Origin: Candidatus Allofournierella pullicola
GTDB lineage: Bacteria > Bacillota > Clostridia > Oscillospirales > Ruminococcaceae
Reading direction: 5' to 3'
DNA: 64,000 nucleotides
Assembly (NCBI GenBank): GCA_019114225.1
Contig: DXFW01000035.1
Coordinates: forward strand, 17,063-81,062
Numbering within the stretch: the stretch's first letter is position 1; every line of letters begins with the position of its first letter. Under the pieces are notes generated by a model that had not been told where the DNA came from, made no database searches, and worked only from the letters and a program-made list of their open reading frames with translations. The position numbers and the translations under genes are program-made. Below are positions 1 to 9,682 of this stretch, in pieces.

Positions 1-29
1 CCGCGTCGGACACGGCGGGCCGGAGCCCT

Positions 30-788
30 TTACAGCCTGAACCCCCACTTGCAGAAATAGCGGCCCATGCTTTTGAGCTGCTGCAAAAAGGGCTTGAGGC
101 TCTTTTGAGGGGCGCGGTGCCAGGCGTGGCAGGCGGTGAACTGGGGCAGGTAGTAAACCAGGCCCTTGCGCCGCGCCTTCTGGGTGATGTCCGCGTCCTC
201 CACATACATGAAGTATTTTTCATCGAAGCCGCCGATGGCTTTGAACACGGCGGTGCGCATGCAGAAAAAACTGCCGGTGCAGAACTCGATGGGGGTGGGT
301 TTGGAAAGGTCCTCGTCCAGCATGGCGTAGTGGTCGCCGAAGCGTTTGAGCCCCGGCACCCCCTGCCGCGCGGCAAGGCCCAGCACGCCGGGCTTGCGTT
401 TGGGCAGCACCTGCTCCCGCCCATCGGGGAAGGTCAGCCGCGGGGTGGCCATCACCGCCTGGGGGTGCTCTTCCAGCCAGCCGCAAAGGCCGCCCAGCAC
501 GTCGCTCTCCACAAAGATATCCGGGTTGAGGACGAAGTGATAATCGCTGTCCAGCAAAGGCAGCACCTTGTTGTGGCCCGCGCCGAAGCCCAGATTTTCG
601 GGCAGGCGCAGCACGGAGACATTCTCCGGCCAGGGGTGGGCGGCCAGGGCTTCGCCCGCGCCGTCGGGGCTGGCGTTATCAACAAGATAAAGGGTGAGGG
701 GCGCGGCGGTGTGCCGCAGCACCGACTCGGCGGCGCGGATGACCTCGTCGGCCCCGCCGTAGCACACGATGCAGGCGCTGATCTTCAA
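30..788 (-). CDS. GT2 family glycosyltransferase (rhamnosyltransferase-like)
   Basis: Inverting family-2 glycosyltransferase of about 252 residues, likely moving a nucleotide sugar onto a cell-surface polysaccharide or lipid-linked acceptor in the cytoplasm. Visible are the N-terminal nucleotide-binding strand ISACIVCYGG, DNASPDG, NLGFGAGHN, the metal-binding region FVLNPDIFVE and the acceptor-side motif IGGFDEKYFMYVEDADIT, the set typical of WcaA/rhamnosyltransferase-like GT2 proteins. I start it at the TTG at 788 because GGAAGGGGGCG lies just upstream and the GT fold begins immediately after; the reading frame continues upstream to 860 but that part has no family character. A good promoter lies at 829-857. 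Acceptor specificity cannot be told from the sequence. Confidence 0.85.
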   Translation of the reverse strand: MKISACIVCYGGADEVIRAAESVLRHTAAPLTLYLVDNASPDGAGEALAAHPWPENVSVLRLPENLGFGAGHNKVLPLLDSDYHFVLNPDIFVESDVLGGLCGWLEEHPQAVMATPRLTFPDGREQVLPKRKPGVLGLAARQGVPGLKRFGDHYAMLDEDLSKPTPIEFCTGSFFCMRTAVFKAIGGFDEKYFMYVEDADITQKARRKGLVYYLPQFTACHAWHRAPQKSLKPFLQQLKSMGRYFCKWGFRL

Positions 789-828
789 CGCGCCGCCCCC
801 TTCCGAAATTACAGAAATAGTCGAGTAT

Positions 829-857
829 AGTATACCACAAAGGAGCCGCCGGGGCAA
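829..857 (-). promoter_or_regulatory. Sigma-A type promoter of the GT2 gene
   Basis: TTGCCC, 17-bp spacer, TATACT on the minus strand, with a second overlapping TATACT directly downstream (824-829). It points at the TTG start at 788. Confidence 0.6.
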
Positions 858-992
858 CACGGCGCGGCCTCTGCCGCCTTCTTTTTTCCCTTTGGGGCCG
901 TATTGAGAACGGGCGGAAAAGATGGTAAGATGAAGTTGGAACGATTCCCCCTTCTGCCGCAGCCCGGTGTTTTGAATCAGGAGGTGTTTTGC

Positions 993-1297
993 GTGTTCTA
1001 TGCCCTTGTGTTCGGTATTCTTACGGTCGTTTATGCCTGGCGAGGCACAGCGCAGCTTCTGGGCAAGCGCAGCACGGAGGAAGTGCTCACCGGCAATGTA
1101 TCCCCCTGTTTGATAAGGCCATGGGCGTGTGCAACCTGCTGGCCGCGCTGGCCTTTGCGCTGCTGGGCGCCAGTTTTTTCATTTTGCGGTCCCCTGTTCC
1201 GGCCCTGCTGGTGCACATTCTTTTCCTGTTGGCGGTGCTGCTGGTCATTCTTTTGATGGCCGCCCGCACCTTTTTGCAGCAGGACCATTTTTATTGA
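993..1297 (+). pseudogene. Small three-helix membrane protein, frame broken in a C-run
   Basis: Starts at GTG 993 behind AGGAGG (979-984). The first about 35 residues form one hydrophobic helix (FYALVFGILTVVYAW) followed by RSTEEVLTGN. The frame then fails at a run of five C at 1102-1106; the next frame continues PLFDKAMGVCNLLAALAF and two more hydrophobic helices to a stop at 1297. Adding one C restores a continuous about 101-residue protein with three membrane segments. Either the gene is inactivated, the tract is a slippage site, or the base is an assembly error. No family recognised. It is divergent from the GT2 gene and ends at a shared terminator. Confidence 0.6.
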
Positions 1298-1325
1298 ATC
1301 CCGCCGCTTTGCGCGACAAACAAAA

Positions 1326-1357
1326 AGCCGCCGCCCTCCTTTCGGAGAGCGGCGGCT
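1326..1357. terminator. Bidirectional intrinsic terminator
   Basis: GCCGCCGCCCTCC / GGAGAGCGGCGGC hairpin with A-rich and T-rich flanks, between the convergent small membrane gene (plus) and pnp (minus). Confidence 0.75.
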
Positions 1358-1372
1358 CTTGTTTTATCTTGC

Positions 1373-3514
1373 TCAGCCCTGCTGCTTGCGCTTGGCCTCG
1401 ATGGCGGCCAGAGCGTCCTTGCGGCTCAGGTTGATACGGCCCTGCTGGTCGATCTCGGTGACCATGACGATCAGCTCGTCGCCCACGGCGACCACATCCT
1501 CCACCCGCTCGACACGCTTGGAGTCCAGCTTGGAGATGTGCACCAGGCCCTCTTTGCCCGGGGCGATCTCCACGAAGGCGCCGAAGTTCATCAGACGGGT
1601 CACGCGGCCCTTGTAGATGGCGCCCACCTCGGGGTCCTCCACAATGGTCTTGATGGTGTGGATGGCACGGTTGGCGTCGTCCACGTCGATGGCGGAGACG
1701 AACACGTGGCCGTCCTCCTCCACGTCGATCTTGCAGTTGCAGTTGGCGCAGATCTCCTGGATGACCTTGCCGCCCTTGCCGATGACGTCCTTGATCTTGT
1801 CCACGGGGATGACCATGGACAGCATTTTGGGAGCGTACTTGGACAGCTGCTCGCGGGGAGCGGGGATGACCGGCAGCATGATCTCGTCCAGGATGTAGAG
1901 ACGGCCCTTGCGGCACTTCTCAAAGGCTTCCTCGATGATCTCGTAGGTCAGGCCGTCGATCTTGATGTCCATCTGGATGGCGGTGATACCCTTGTGGGTG
2001 CCGCCCACCTTGAAGTCCATGTCGCCGTGGAAGTCCTCCACGCCCTGGATGTCCAGCATGGTCATCCAGCGCTCGCCCTCGGTGATGAGGCCGCAGCTGA
2101 TACCGGCAACGGGGGCCTTGATGGGCACACCGGCGTCCATCAGGCTCAGGGTGGAGCCGCAGATGGAGGCCTGGCTGGTGGAGCCGTTGGAGGACAGGAC
2201 CTCGCTCACCAGACGGATGGTGTAGGGGAACTCCTCCACGCTGGGCAGCACGGGCACCAGGGCACGCTCGGCCAGAGCGCCGTGGCCGATCTCGCGGCGG
2301 CCGGGGCTGCGGGGAGCGCGGGCCTCGCCCACGGAGTAGGGCGGGAAGTTGTAGTGATGGAGATAACGCTTGTAAGGCTCGGTGCCCAGGTCGTCCATCA
2401 GCTGGCTGTCCTTGGTGGAGCCCAGGGTGGTGACGGTGAGCACCTGGGTCTGGCCACGGGTGAACATGCCGCTGCCGTGCACGCGGGGCAGCAGGCCCAC
2501 TTCGGCGGCCAGGGGCCGGATCTCGTTGATCCCGCGGCCGTCCACGCGCTTGCCGTCGTCCAGCAGCCAGCGGCGAACCACGAACTTCTGCATTTTGTAC
2601 ATCAGTTCCTCGATGACAGAAGCGCCCCACTGCTCGGCGTACTGGGCCTCCAGCTTCTCGCGGATGGGCAGAAGCCGCGCGTCGCGCACGTTCTTGTCGT
2701 CGGTGTCCATGGCGGCCTTGAACTCGTCCAGATACTCCGCCTTCACGGCCTCGAACAGGTCGTGATCCAGCTCCATGTCCTGGAACTCCTTCTTGGGCTT
2801 GCCGATCTCGCGCACAATGCCGTTGATGAACTCGATGACCTTTTTGATCTCCACGTGAGCGGCCTTGATGGCGTTCAGCATGGTGACCTCGTCCACCTCG
2901 TTGGCGCCGGCCTCGATCATCACGATCTTCTTCTCGGTGGCGGCCACGGTGAGCTGCAGGTCGCTCTTCTCACGCTGCTCCAGGGTGGGGTTCACCACCA
3001 GCTCGCCGTCCACCAGGCCCATGAACACGCCGCCGATGGGGCCGGCCCAGGGGATGTCGGAGATGGACAGGGCGATGGAGGTGCCGATCATGCCGGTGAT
3101 CTCAGGGCTGCAGTCCTGATCCACGCTCATGACGGTCATGGTGACGCACACGTCGTTGCGCATGGTCTTGGGGAACAGAGGACGGATGGGCCGGTCCACC
3201 ACGCGGCTGGTGAGGATGGCCTTCTCGCCGGGGCGGCCCTCACGGCGCATGAAGCTGCCGGGGATACGGCCCACGGAGTAGAGCTTTTCTTCAAAATCAA
3301 CGCTCAGGGGGAAGAAGTCGATGCCGTCACGGGGCTTCTCGCTCATGGTGACGTTGCACAGAACGGCGGTCTCGCCGTAGCGCACCAGGCAGCTGCCGTT
3401 GGACAGACCGCACATTTTGCCGGTCTCCACCACCAGGGGCCGGCCGGCCAGTTCCATCTCAAAGGTCTTGAAATTGGGGAACGTTTCGTGTTTGGACGCA
3501 AATTCCAAAGCCAT
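1373..3514 (-). CDS. pnp: Polyribonucleotide nucleotidyltransferase (PNPase)
   Basis: Phosphorolytic 3'-5' exoribonuclease, a core RNA-decay enzyme. The 713-residue protein has the normal length: two RNase PH-like domains (first half begins with FEMELAGRPLVVETGK; second includes GSGMFTRGQTQ and the STSQASICG / SLMDAGVPIKAPVAG active-site region), then a KH domain with the GKGG loop in IPVDKIKDVIGKGGKVIQEI (about 565-630) and a C-terminal S1 domain (about 632-700, GRVTRLMNFGAFVEIAPGKEG). AGGAGG stands 8 bases before the ATG. It follows rpsO on the same strand, the usual order in bacteria, but a terminator lies between the two. Confidence 0.98.
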   Translation of the reverse strand: MALEFASKHETFPNFKTFEMELAGRPLVVETGKMCGLSNGSCLVRYGETAVLCNVTMSEKPRDGIDFFPLSVDFEEKLYSVGRIPGSFMRREGRPGEKAILTSRVVDRPIRPLFPKTMRNDVCVTMTVMSVDQDCSPEITGMIGTSIALSISDIPWAGPIGGVFMGLVDGELVVNPTLEQREKSDLQLTVAATEKKIVMIEAGANEVDEVTMLNAIKAAHVEIKKVIEFINGIVREIGKPKKEFQDMELDHDLFEAVKAEYLDEFKAAMDTDDKNVRDARLLPIREKLEAQYAEQWGASVIEELMYKMQKFVVRRWLLDDGKRVDGRGINEIRPLAAEVGLLPRVHGSGMFTRGQTQVLTVTTLGSTKDSQLMDDLGTEPYKRYLHHYNFPPYSVGEARAPRSPGRREIGHGALAERALVPVLPSVEEFPYTIRLVSEVLSSNGSTSQASICGSTLSLMDAGVPIKAPVAGISCGLITEGERWMTMLDIQGVEDFHGDMDFKVGGTHKGITAIQMDIKIDGLTYEIIEEAFEKCRKGRLYILDEIMLPVIPAPREQLSKYAPKMLSMVIPVDKIKDVIGKGGKVIQEICANCNCKIDVEEDGHVFVSAIDVDDANRAIHTIKTIVEDPEVGAIYKGRVTRLMNFGAFVEIAPGKEGLVHISKLDSKRVERVEDVVAVGDELIVMVTEIDQQGRINLSRKDALAAIEAKRKQQG

Positions 3515-3708
3515 AGAAAATACCTCCTGTTGTTTTTCGCGGCATGGGGCCGCGGGTCTGTTCGGTGCGGAGGGAGGGTGGCTTTAGCAATAAATCCGGG
3601 GTTTTTCCGGGAAGGAAAAGCCCTCGATTTACCGCTAAAAACACGCGACACTCCGCCGTTGCGGGGGGCAAATGACTGCTTTTCGGCCAAAAGCCGAAAA
3701 ACAGGTAA

Positions 3709-3739
3709 AAGGCAGGCGGTGCAAACGACCGCCTGCCTT
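3709..3739 (-). terminator. rpsO terminator
   Basis: AAGGCAGGCGGT / ACCGCCTGCCTT stem with 7-base loop; on the minus strand it is followed by TTTTACCTGTTTTT. Partial readthrough could feed pnp. Confidence 0.8.
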
Positions 3740-3751
3740 TTGTGACTGTGA

Positions 3752-4009
3752 TTACTTGCGCAGGCCCAGCTTGGCGATCAGGGCGCGGTAACGCTCGATG
3801 TCCTTCTTCTGCAGGTAGGCCAGCAGGTTGCGGCGGCGGCCGACCATCTTCAGCAGGCCACGACGGCTGTGATGGTCGTGGGGGTTGGCCTGCAGGTGCT
3901 CGTTCAGGTGGTTGATGCGAGCGGTCAGCAGGGCCACCTGCACCTCGGGAGAACCGGTGTCGGTCTCATGCACGCGGGCGGATTCGATGACAGTCTTCTT
4001 GTCTTCCAT
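3752..4009 (-). CDS. rpsO: 30S ribosomal protein S15
   Basis: Binds the central domain of 16S rRNA early in 30S assembly. The 85-residue protein is typical in length and carries the conserved [44 protein letters not shown] and a terminal KLGLRK. A GAGGT ribosome site precedes the ATG. Own promoter at 4113-4141, which overlaps the stop of ribF, so it can be transcribed independently of the upstream infB operon; in many bacteria S15 represses its own mRNA, but I cannot see a specific operator structure here. Confidence 0.98.
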   Translation of the reverse strand: MEDKKTVIESARVHETDTGSPEVQVALLTARINHLNEHLQANPHDHHSRRGLLKMVGRRRNLLAYLQKKDIERYRALIAKLGLRK

Positions 4010-4112
4010 TGTTGTTACCTCGTTTCATTTTATTTGCCGATGACCCGGCGCGGGGCAGCGAGGCGCTCTGTTTCAGAGCATACACCCCGGACTGAGCCAC
4101 GGTAGCCATAAT

Positions 4113-4141
4113 AGTATAGCACAGCCAAAGGCCGATTACAA
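4113..4141 (-). promoter_or_regulatory. rpsO promoter
   Basis: TTGTAA, 17 bp, TATACT on the minus strand, about 100 bp before the rpsO start. Confidence 0.65.
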
Positions 4142-5089
4142 GAGGGTTTTTGCCTTTTCCCCTTCTCTTTGGACAAACCAGCGCCGGGCCTCGTCGGCCC
4201 AGGCCATCACGGCGGCCCGCAGCTGGCTTGTGTTTTCAAAGCGGCGGCTTTCGGCTATGTAGTCCAGCAGCTCCACCGTGACCTTCCGGCCGTAGAGGCC
4301 GCCCTCAAAGTCCGGGATGAAGGTCTCGCAGGTGATGTTGCTGGCGTCGTCGTTCACAGTGGGCCGGCTTCCAAGGCCGGTGACCGAGGGCAGCCAGTGC
4401 CCGTCCAGCCGCACCCGGCTCACATAGACCCCCAGCTTCGGCAGCTGAAAGCCCTCCGGGTAGACCTGGTTGATGGTGGGCATGCCCAGCGTATGGCCCA
4501 GGCCCTTGCCGTGGCGCACCTCGAAGTCGATGGCGTAGGGCCGGCCCAGCATGGCGGCGGCCTGCCCCATCTCCCCTGCCGCCAGCGCGGCGCGGATCCG
4601 GGTGGCGCTGACCGTCTCGCCCTTGTAAAGGGCCATGGGCACCACTTCCACCCGAATGCCCAGGGGGGCGCAGAGCTCGCGCAGCACCTGCACGTTGCCC
4701 GCGGCCTTTTTGCCGAAGGTGAAGTTGTCGCCGCAGAAAACAGCCTTTGCGTTGTACATCCCGGCCAGCACGTCGGCGACGAAGGCCTCGGGCGACAAAT
4801 CGCAGAATTCCTCGAAGGCGGGCTCAAAGAAGTGGTCCGCCCCCAGCTCCCCGACACGGCGGTGCTTTTCCTCGTCGGTGATGAGCCGGCCGCCCTTCAT
4901 TGTGTGGCCGGCGGGCAGGCTGAAGGTGAACACCGCGGCTTCCAGCCCTTCGGCGCGGGCGCAGTCCACCGCGGCGGAGATGACCGCCCGGTGCCCGATG
5001 TGCACCCCGTCAAAAAAGCCCAGGGCCACCGCGCTGCCCCGCCCGAAGGCGGCAGCCGGCAGGGCCGTGAGCCGATGGTAGATCTGCAA
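4136..5089 (-). CDS. ribF: Bifunctional riboflavin kinase / FAD synthetase
   Basis: Makes FMN and FAD from riboflavin. The N-terminal adenylyltransferase domain shows VALGFFDGVHIGHRAVI (HxGH nucleotidyl transferase motif) and CGDNFTFG; the C-terminal kinase domain shows GKGLGHTLGMPTINQVYP and GVYVSRVRLDG, then TCETFIPDFEGGLYG. Length 317 is standard. The start is a TTG, six bases after the truB stop with only a weak ribosome site, so translation is probably coupled to truB. Last gene of the rimP-to-ribF transcription unit; abundant flavoenzymes elsewhere in the window would depend on its products. Confidence 0.95.
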   Translation of the reverse strand: MQIYHRLTALPAAAFGRGSAVALGFFDGVHIGHRAVISAAVDCARAEGLEAAVFTFSLPAGHTMKGGRLITDEEKHRRVGELGADHFFEPAFEEFCDLSPEAFVADVLAGMYNAKAVFCGDNFTFGKKAAGNVQVLRELCAPLGIRVEVVPMALYKGETVSATRIRAALAAGEMGQAAAMLGRPYAIDFEVRHGKGLGHTLGMPTINQVYPEGFQLPKLGVYVSRVRLDGHWLPSVTGLGSRPTVNDDASNITCETFIPDFEGGLYGRKVTVELLDYIAESRRFENTSQLRAAVMAWADEARRWFVQREGEKAKTLL

Positions 5090-5095
5090 GGCGTT

Positions 5096-5980
5096 TCACG
5101 CCCTTTCCACAAACAGTTTTTCGGCGCGCAGGGTGCCGTCCTTCGCTTCGCCCAGGCCCAGAAAGGCCCCGTCGGCGTAGAGCCGCCAGCGGCCCTCGGC
5201 CAGGTCCGCCCGGCGGGCGGGCGCGCCGTTCAGCAGGCGGGCGGTCTCCTTTTCGCTCACTTGGGCGGCGGGCAGGTGGCTGAACACCGTGTCCACCCCC
5301 AGCAGCAGCTTTTCCAGTTCGCCCGCTTCCTTCGCCGCCTGGATGGTCTCCAGCGTGACGCAGCCTTCCAGCGTGAACACGCCCGCGCGGGTACGCCGCA
5401 GCGCCGCAAGGCAGGCGGGGCAGCCCAGGGCCGTGCCCAGATCTTCCACCAGGGTGCGCACGTAGGTGCCCTTGCTGCACTCGATGTCGATGACAAAGCG
5501 GTCGGCAACGGTCTGCTCCACCAGCTCCAGCCGGTAGAAGGTGACCGGGCGGGCCGGCCGTTCCACCGTCTTGCCCTGGCGGGCCAGCTTGTAAAGGGGC
5601 ACGCCGCCGATCTTCACCGCCGAATACATGGGCGGGGTCTGCATTTGCGGGCCGAGAAAGGCCGTCAGCGCTTTTTCCACCGCCGCCGCGTCGGGGATGT
5701 TCTCCCCTGTGGCCACCGGCGTGCCGGTGACATCGCCGGTGTCGGTGGCGAGGCCGAAGCGAACCTCGGCCCGGTAGGCCTTGTCGTGGTCCGGCTGCAG
5801 GTCCACCGCCTTGGCGGCCATGCCCACAAACACCGGCAGCACGCCGGTGGCCATGGGGTCCAAAGTGCCGGAATGGCCCAGTTTGCGGGTGGCCAGCACG
5901 CCGCGGAGTTTTGCGATCACGTCAAAGCTGGTCCAGCCGGCGGGCTTGTCCACCGGCAGGATTCCGCACAGGGAGCTCAT
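5096..5980 (-). CDS. truB: tRNA pseudouridine(55) synthase TruB
   Basis: Isomerises U55 in the T-loop of tRNAs. The 294-residue protein has GILPVDKPAGWTSFDVI, the catalytic HSGTLDPMATGVLPV (Asp nucleophile), PPMYSAVKIGGVPLYKLARQG and CSKGTYVRTLVEDLG, all diagnostic. GGGGAGG precedes the ATG, which overlaps the stop of the upstream DHH phosphoesterase gene as ATGA. Standard member of the nusA-infB cluster. Confidence 0.97.
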   Translation of the reverse strand: MSSLCGILPVDKPAGWTSFDVIAKLRGVLATRKLGHSGTLDPMATGVLPVFVGMAAKAVDLQPDHDKAYRAEVRFGLATDTGDVTGTPVATGENIPDAAAVEKALTAFLGPQMQTPPMYSAVKIGGVPLYKLARQGKTVERPARPVTFYRLELVEQTVADRFVIDIECSKGTYVRTLVEDLGTALGCPACLAALRRTRAGVFTLEGCVTLETIQAAKEAGELEKLLLGVDTVFSHLPAAQVSEKETARLLNGAPARRADLAEGRWRLYADGAFLGLGEAKDGTLRAEKLFVERA

Positions 5981-6960
5981 TCGTCCTCCCCTGCGCTCTC
6001 GGCGCAGCGGGCCAGCTCTTTTTCCACCTCAGCCAGCACGGCGGCCTTGGCGTTTTCCAGGTTGCCCTCCAGCTCGCAGCCGGCGGCCTGCTCATGGCCG
6101 CCGCCGCCCAGCCGACGGGCGATGGCGCAGGCGTCCACGCCTTTGACGGTGCGAATGCTCACCTTGTAGCTGCCGGCGGGCATTTGGCGCAGGGTGACGC
6201 CCACCCGCACGCCCTCGATCTTGCGGGGCAGGCCGGTGACGCCTTCCAGGTCCTCCACCGAAACGCCGGAGGCCGCGATCTGCTCCCGCGTCATGGAGAT
6301 AAGGGCGCACTGCTGGTCGAAGTAATATTCCAGGTTTTCCAGGGCGGTGCGCTCGATGGCGATACGGCCCTTGGATTTGTTTTCGAACAGCAGGGGGTTC
6401 AGCTCTTCCACCCGGGCGCCCGCCTCCATCAGCGCCGCCGCCACCTTGTGGGTGTGGGCGGTGGTGTTGCCGAAGAGGAAGCAGCCGGTGTCGGTGGAAA
6501 GGCCGGTGTAGAGGCAGTCGGCGATGACCGGGGTGATGGTCACCTGCATGGCCTCCAGAAGCTGGTAGATGATCTCGGCGGTGGCGGCGGCGGACGCGTC
6601 CAGATACATGGTGTCGGCATAGCCGCTGTTGGAACCGTGGTGGTCGATACACAGGTCCACCCGGTCGGAATAGGGTTTCACCCCGTCGCCGAACAGCTGA
6701 ATGCTGGCCACATCCACCGCAACGATGTAGCCCGGCTCGAACTGGCCGGTGTACATCTCCGCCTGCATGTAGGAATAGCGGGCGGGGATGGGGTCGGAGC
6801 AAAGCAGCGCCGCCGTTTTGCCAAGGCCCTTGAGGGCGTGATACAGCGCGGCGGAGGAACCCACCGTGTCGCCGTCGGGATTTTTGTGGCACAAGATCAG
6901 CACGTTCTCTGCATGGAGCAGGCGGCTGATCAGGCTCAGCAATTCCAGAATCTCACTCAT
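5977..6960 (-). CDS. nrnA: DHH/DHHA1 phosphoesterase, NrnA-type nanoRNase / pAp phosphatase
   Basis: Predicted bifunctional oligoribonuclease and 3'-phosphoadenosine 5'-phosphatase of 327 residues. Metal ligands are seen in CHKNPDGDTVGSS, VAVDVAS and DHHGSNSGYAD; the C-terminal DHHA1 nucleic-acid-binding part has RRLGGGGHEQAAGCELEG. I start at ATG 6960 (MSEILELL) because AAGGAG lies 5-6 bases upstream; the longer open frame to 7134 lies inside rbfA. In Firmicutes nrnA commonly sits here between rbfA and truB. It would finish the degradation of short oligonucleotides released by PNPase. Confidence 0.93.
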   Translation of the reverse strand: MSEILELLSLISRLLHAENVLILCHKNPDGDTVGSSAALYHALKGLGKTAALLCSDPIPARYSYMQAEMYTGQFEPGYIVAVDVASIQLFGDGVKPYSDRVDLCIDHHGSNSGYADTMYLDASAAATAEIIYQLLEAMQVTITPVIADCLYTGLSTDTGCFLFGNTTAHTHKVAAALMEAGARVEELNPLLFENKSKGRIAIERTALENLEYYFDQQCALISMTREQIAASGVSVEDLEGVTGLPRKIEGVRVGVTLRQMPAGSYKVSIRTVKGVDACAIARRLGGGGHEQAAGCELEGNLENAKAAVLAEVEKELARCAESAGEDE

Positions 6961-6997
6961 GATTACTCCTTGTTTTGCCGCTGCACGGCGGGGCCGT

Positions 6998-7357
6998 TCA
7001 GCCTTCCTCCTCTTTGTGGAGGCCGGCCAGCAGCTCGTTGATGTGGGCGGCATAGGCCGCGCCGTCGTCCCGCAGGAACACAAAGCGGGGCGCCTTGCGG
7101 ATGTGCATGCGGCGGGAAATTTCGGTGCGCACATGGCCGGCGGCGCGGTTGAGCGCCGTCACGGCCTGTTTCGCGGCTTCCTCATCGCCCAGCACGCTGA
7201 CGAAGGCCCGGGCCTGGTCCAGGTCCTGGGTGACTTCCAGCCGGGTGATGGTGAGCAGGCCGCCGGCAAGGCGGGGGTCCTTCATCTGCCCCACAATGCC
7301 GATCAGCTCCCGCTTCATGTCCTGGGCCAGACGGCCCTGATTCTTCGGATTGGGCAT
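6998..7357 (-). CDS. rbfA: 30S ribosome-binding factor A
   Basis: Cold-shock related factor that helps mature the 5' end of 16S rRNA and the 30S subunit. The 119 residues include RLAQDMKRELIGIVGQMKDPRL and the KH-like core ending in the conserved RKAPRFVFLRDD. Starts 12 bases after the infB stop; GAGGTG gives the ribosome site. Confidence 0.94.
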   Translation of the reverse strand: MPNPKNQGRLAQDMKRELIGIVGQMKDPRLAGGLLTITRLEVTQDLDQARAFVSVLGDEEAAKQAVTALNRAAGHVRTEISRRMHIRKAPRFVFLRDDGAAYAAHINELLAGLHKEEEG

Positions 7358-7369
7358 GGTGTCACCTCA

Positions 7370-9682
7370 TCAGTCCCGATACTCTTCCAGGATGAACGCC
7401 TCGAAGATATCGCCCTCTTTGATGTCGGAGAATTTCTCCAGCGTCACGCCGCATTCGTAGCCCTGGGCAACTTCCTTCACATCGTCCTTGAAGCGGCGCA
7501 GGCTGGCGATCTCGTCCTCGGTGACCACGATACCGTCGCGCACGACGCGGATCTTGCTGGAGCGGGTGATCTTGCCCTCCAGCACGTAGCTGCCGGCCAC
7601 CAGGCCCACGCTGCTGATCTTGTAGACCTGACGCACTTCCAGACGGCCCTGCTCCACCTCGCGGATCTTGGGGGCCAGCATGCCCTTCATGGCGTCGGTG
7701 ACGTCGTTGATGGCGTCGTAGATCACGCGGTACATCCGCATTTCCACTTCGGCCTGGGCGGCCTCTTCCTTGGCCACGGGGTCGGGACGCACGTTGAAGC
7801 CGATGATGATGGCGCCGGAAGCGTTGGCCAGCATGACGTCGGACTTGTTCACCGCGCCCACGCCGGTGTGGATGACCTTCACCCGCACCTCGTCGTTGCT
7901 GATCTTCTCCAGGCTCTGCTTCACAGCCTCGGCGCTGCCCTGCACGTCCGCCTTGACGATGATGTCCAGCTCCTTGCGCTCGCCCTCGGCGATCTGGCTG
8001 AACAGGTTATCCAGAGTGACCTTCTGGTAGGTGCTGAACTGGCGCTCCTTGGCCTCGGCGGCACGCTTGTCGGCCAGCTCGCGGGCCAGCTTCTCGTCCG
8101 CCACCGCGTCGAACAGATCGCCCGCGGCGGGCACTTCGGTGAGGCCGGTGATCTCCACGGGGGTGGAGGGGCCGGCGGTCTCGATGAACTGACCCTTGTC
8201 GTTCTTCATGGTGCGCACACGGCCCACGGCGGTGCCGGCGATGATGCAGTCGCCCTTGTGCAGGGTGCCGTTCTGCACCAGAATGGTGGCCACGGGGCCC
8301 TGGCCCTTGTCCAGCCGGGCCTCCACCACGGCGCCCTTGGCGCGGCGGTTGGGATTGGCCTTCAGCTCGCGCACTTCGGCCACCAGGTTGATGTTCTCAA
8401 GCAGGTCGGGAATGCCCGCGCCGGTGAGGGCGGACACAGGCACGCAGATGACGTCGCCGCCCCACTGCTCGGGGACCAGCTCGTACTGGGTGAGCTGCTC
8501 CATGACCCGCTCGGGGTTGGCGGTGGGCTTATCCATCTTGTTGATGGCCACGATCACCGAGACCTGGGCGGCCTTGGCGTGGTTGATGGACTCCACGGTC
8601 TGGGGCATGATACCGTCGTCGGCGGCCACCACCAGAACGGCGATGTCGGTCATGTTGGCGCCGCGGGCACGCATGCTGGTGAAGGCCTCGTGGCCCGGGG
8701 TGTCCAGGAAGGTGATGGTCTTGCCGCCGGCCTTGACCTGGTAAGCGCCGATGTGCTGGGTGATACCGCCGGCCTCGCCCGCGGTCACATGGGTCTTGCG
8801 GATGGCGTCCAGAATGGAGGTCTTGCCGTGGTCAACGTGGCCCATGACCACCACGACGGGAGGACGCTCCACCAGATCGGCGGCGTTGTCCTCTTCCACC
8901 TCGAACAGGCGCTCCTCGATGGTGACATGCACCTCTTTTTCCACCTTGGCGCCGAACTCCTCGGCCACGATGGCGGCGGTGTCGAAGTCCACCACTTCGC
9001 TGACGGAGGCCATCACGCCCAGGCCCATCAGCTTCTTGATGACGTTGCTGGCGGTCTGCTTCAGGCGGCTGGCCAGCTCGCCCACGGTGATCTCGTCGGG
9101 GATCTGCACCTTCAGCTGGGCCTTGCGGGCCTTCTCCAGCTGAATGCGCTGCAGGCGCTCGGCCTCGGTCTCCCGCTTCTTCTGGAAGGGCTGACGGCCG
9201 CGGTTCTTGTTGTTGGTGAACTTCTGCTTGTTGCCGGCAGGAGTGGGCTTGCGGCGGTTCTCCACGTTCTTGGTGCCCGCCAGCTCGGTGTACTTCTCGT
9301 TGAACTTGTCCAGGTTCACGTCCACGGTGCGGGTGTCCACCACTTTGGTCACCACTTCACGCTTGGGCGCGGGGGCCTCGGCCTCGGGCTTCTTCTCCGC
9401 CTTGTGCTTGGGACGGGGCATTTCCACCACGGTGCCGTCGGCCTTCTTCAAAATCTCGCTTTCCTTGGGCTTGGGCTTGGGCGCGCTGTCCAGATATTCG
9501 GACAGGTCGGCCTCGGCACTCTCCTGGGTCAGGCGCTCAAAGACGTAGTTCAGCTCGGCTTCGTCCAGATTCGCGCCCACCTTCTTGGGCTCGCCGCCCA
9601 GGTCGGCCAGCATGTCGATGATCTGCTTGGCGGGTTTGTTCAGGTCTTTCGCGACCTCGCTCACTTTGTATTTAATGATCAT
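7370..9682 (-). CDS. infB: Translation initiation factor IF-2
   Basis: GTPase that brings fMet-tRNA to the 30S complex. About 770 residues: two IF2N-type helical segments (1-55 and about 190-245) flank a charged low-complexity linker (60-185), then the G domain with G1 GHVDHGKTS (281), [16 protein letters not shown] and NKMD, followed by beta-barrel domains and a normal C-terminal fMet-binding region. The start is ATG 9682 (MIIKYKV) behind AGGAGG; it overlaps the stop of the L7Ae-like gene as ATGA. The open frame upstream of 9682 belongs to an overlapping gene. Confidence 0.98.
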   Translation of the reverse strand: MIIKYKVSEVAKDLNKPAKQIIDMLADLGGEPKKVGANLDEAELNYVFERLTQESAEADLSEYLDSAPKPKPKESEILKKADGTVVEMPRPKHKAEKKPEAEAPAPKREVVTKVVDTRTVDVNLDKFNEKYTELAGTKNVENRRKPTPAGNKQKFTNNKNRGRQPFQKKRETEAERLQRIQLEKARKAQLKVQIPDEITVGELASRLKQTASNVIKKLMGLGVMASVSEVVDFDTAAIVAEEFGAKVEKEVHVTIEERLFEVEEDNAADLVERPPVVVVMGHVDHGKTSILDAIRKTHVTAGEAGGITQHIGAYQVKAGGKTITFLDTPGHEAFTSMRARGANMTDIAVLVVAADDGIMPQTVESINHAKAAQVSVIVAINKMDKPTANPERVMEQLTQYELVPEQWGGDVICVPVSALTGAGIPDLLENINLVAEVRELKANPNRRAKGAVVEARLDKGQGPVATILVQNGTLHKGDCIIAGTAVGRVRTMKNDKGQFIETAGPSTPVEITGLTEVPAAGDLFDAVADEKLARELADKRAAEAKERQFSTYQKVTLDNLFSQIAEGERKELDIIVKADVQGSAEAVKQSLEKISNDEVRVKVIHTGVGAVNKSDVMLANASGAIIIGFNVRPDPVAKEEAAQAEVEMRMYRVIYDAINDVTDAMKGMLAPKIREVEQGRLEVRQVYKISSVGLVAGSYVLEGKITRSSKIRVVRDGIVVTEDEIASLRRFKDDVKEVAQGYECGVTLEKFSDIKEGDIFEAFILEEYRD

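Noticed and set aside
1102..1106. Programmed ribosomal frameshift in the small membrane gene
   Set aside because: No slippery heptamer plus downstream stem of known type; a one-base indel explains it more simply.
1538..3745. 735-codon open frame on the plus strand opposite pnp
   Set aside because: Lies antisense to PNPase; composition (long runs of Val, Gly, His, Leu) is the mirror of GC-rich codons. No ribosome site or family motif.
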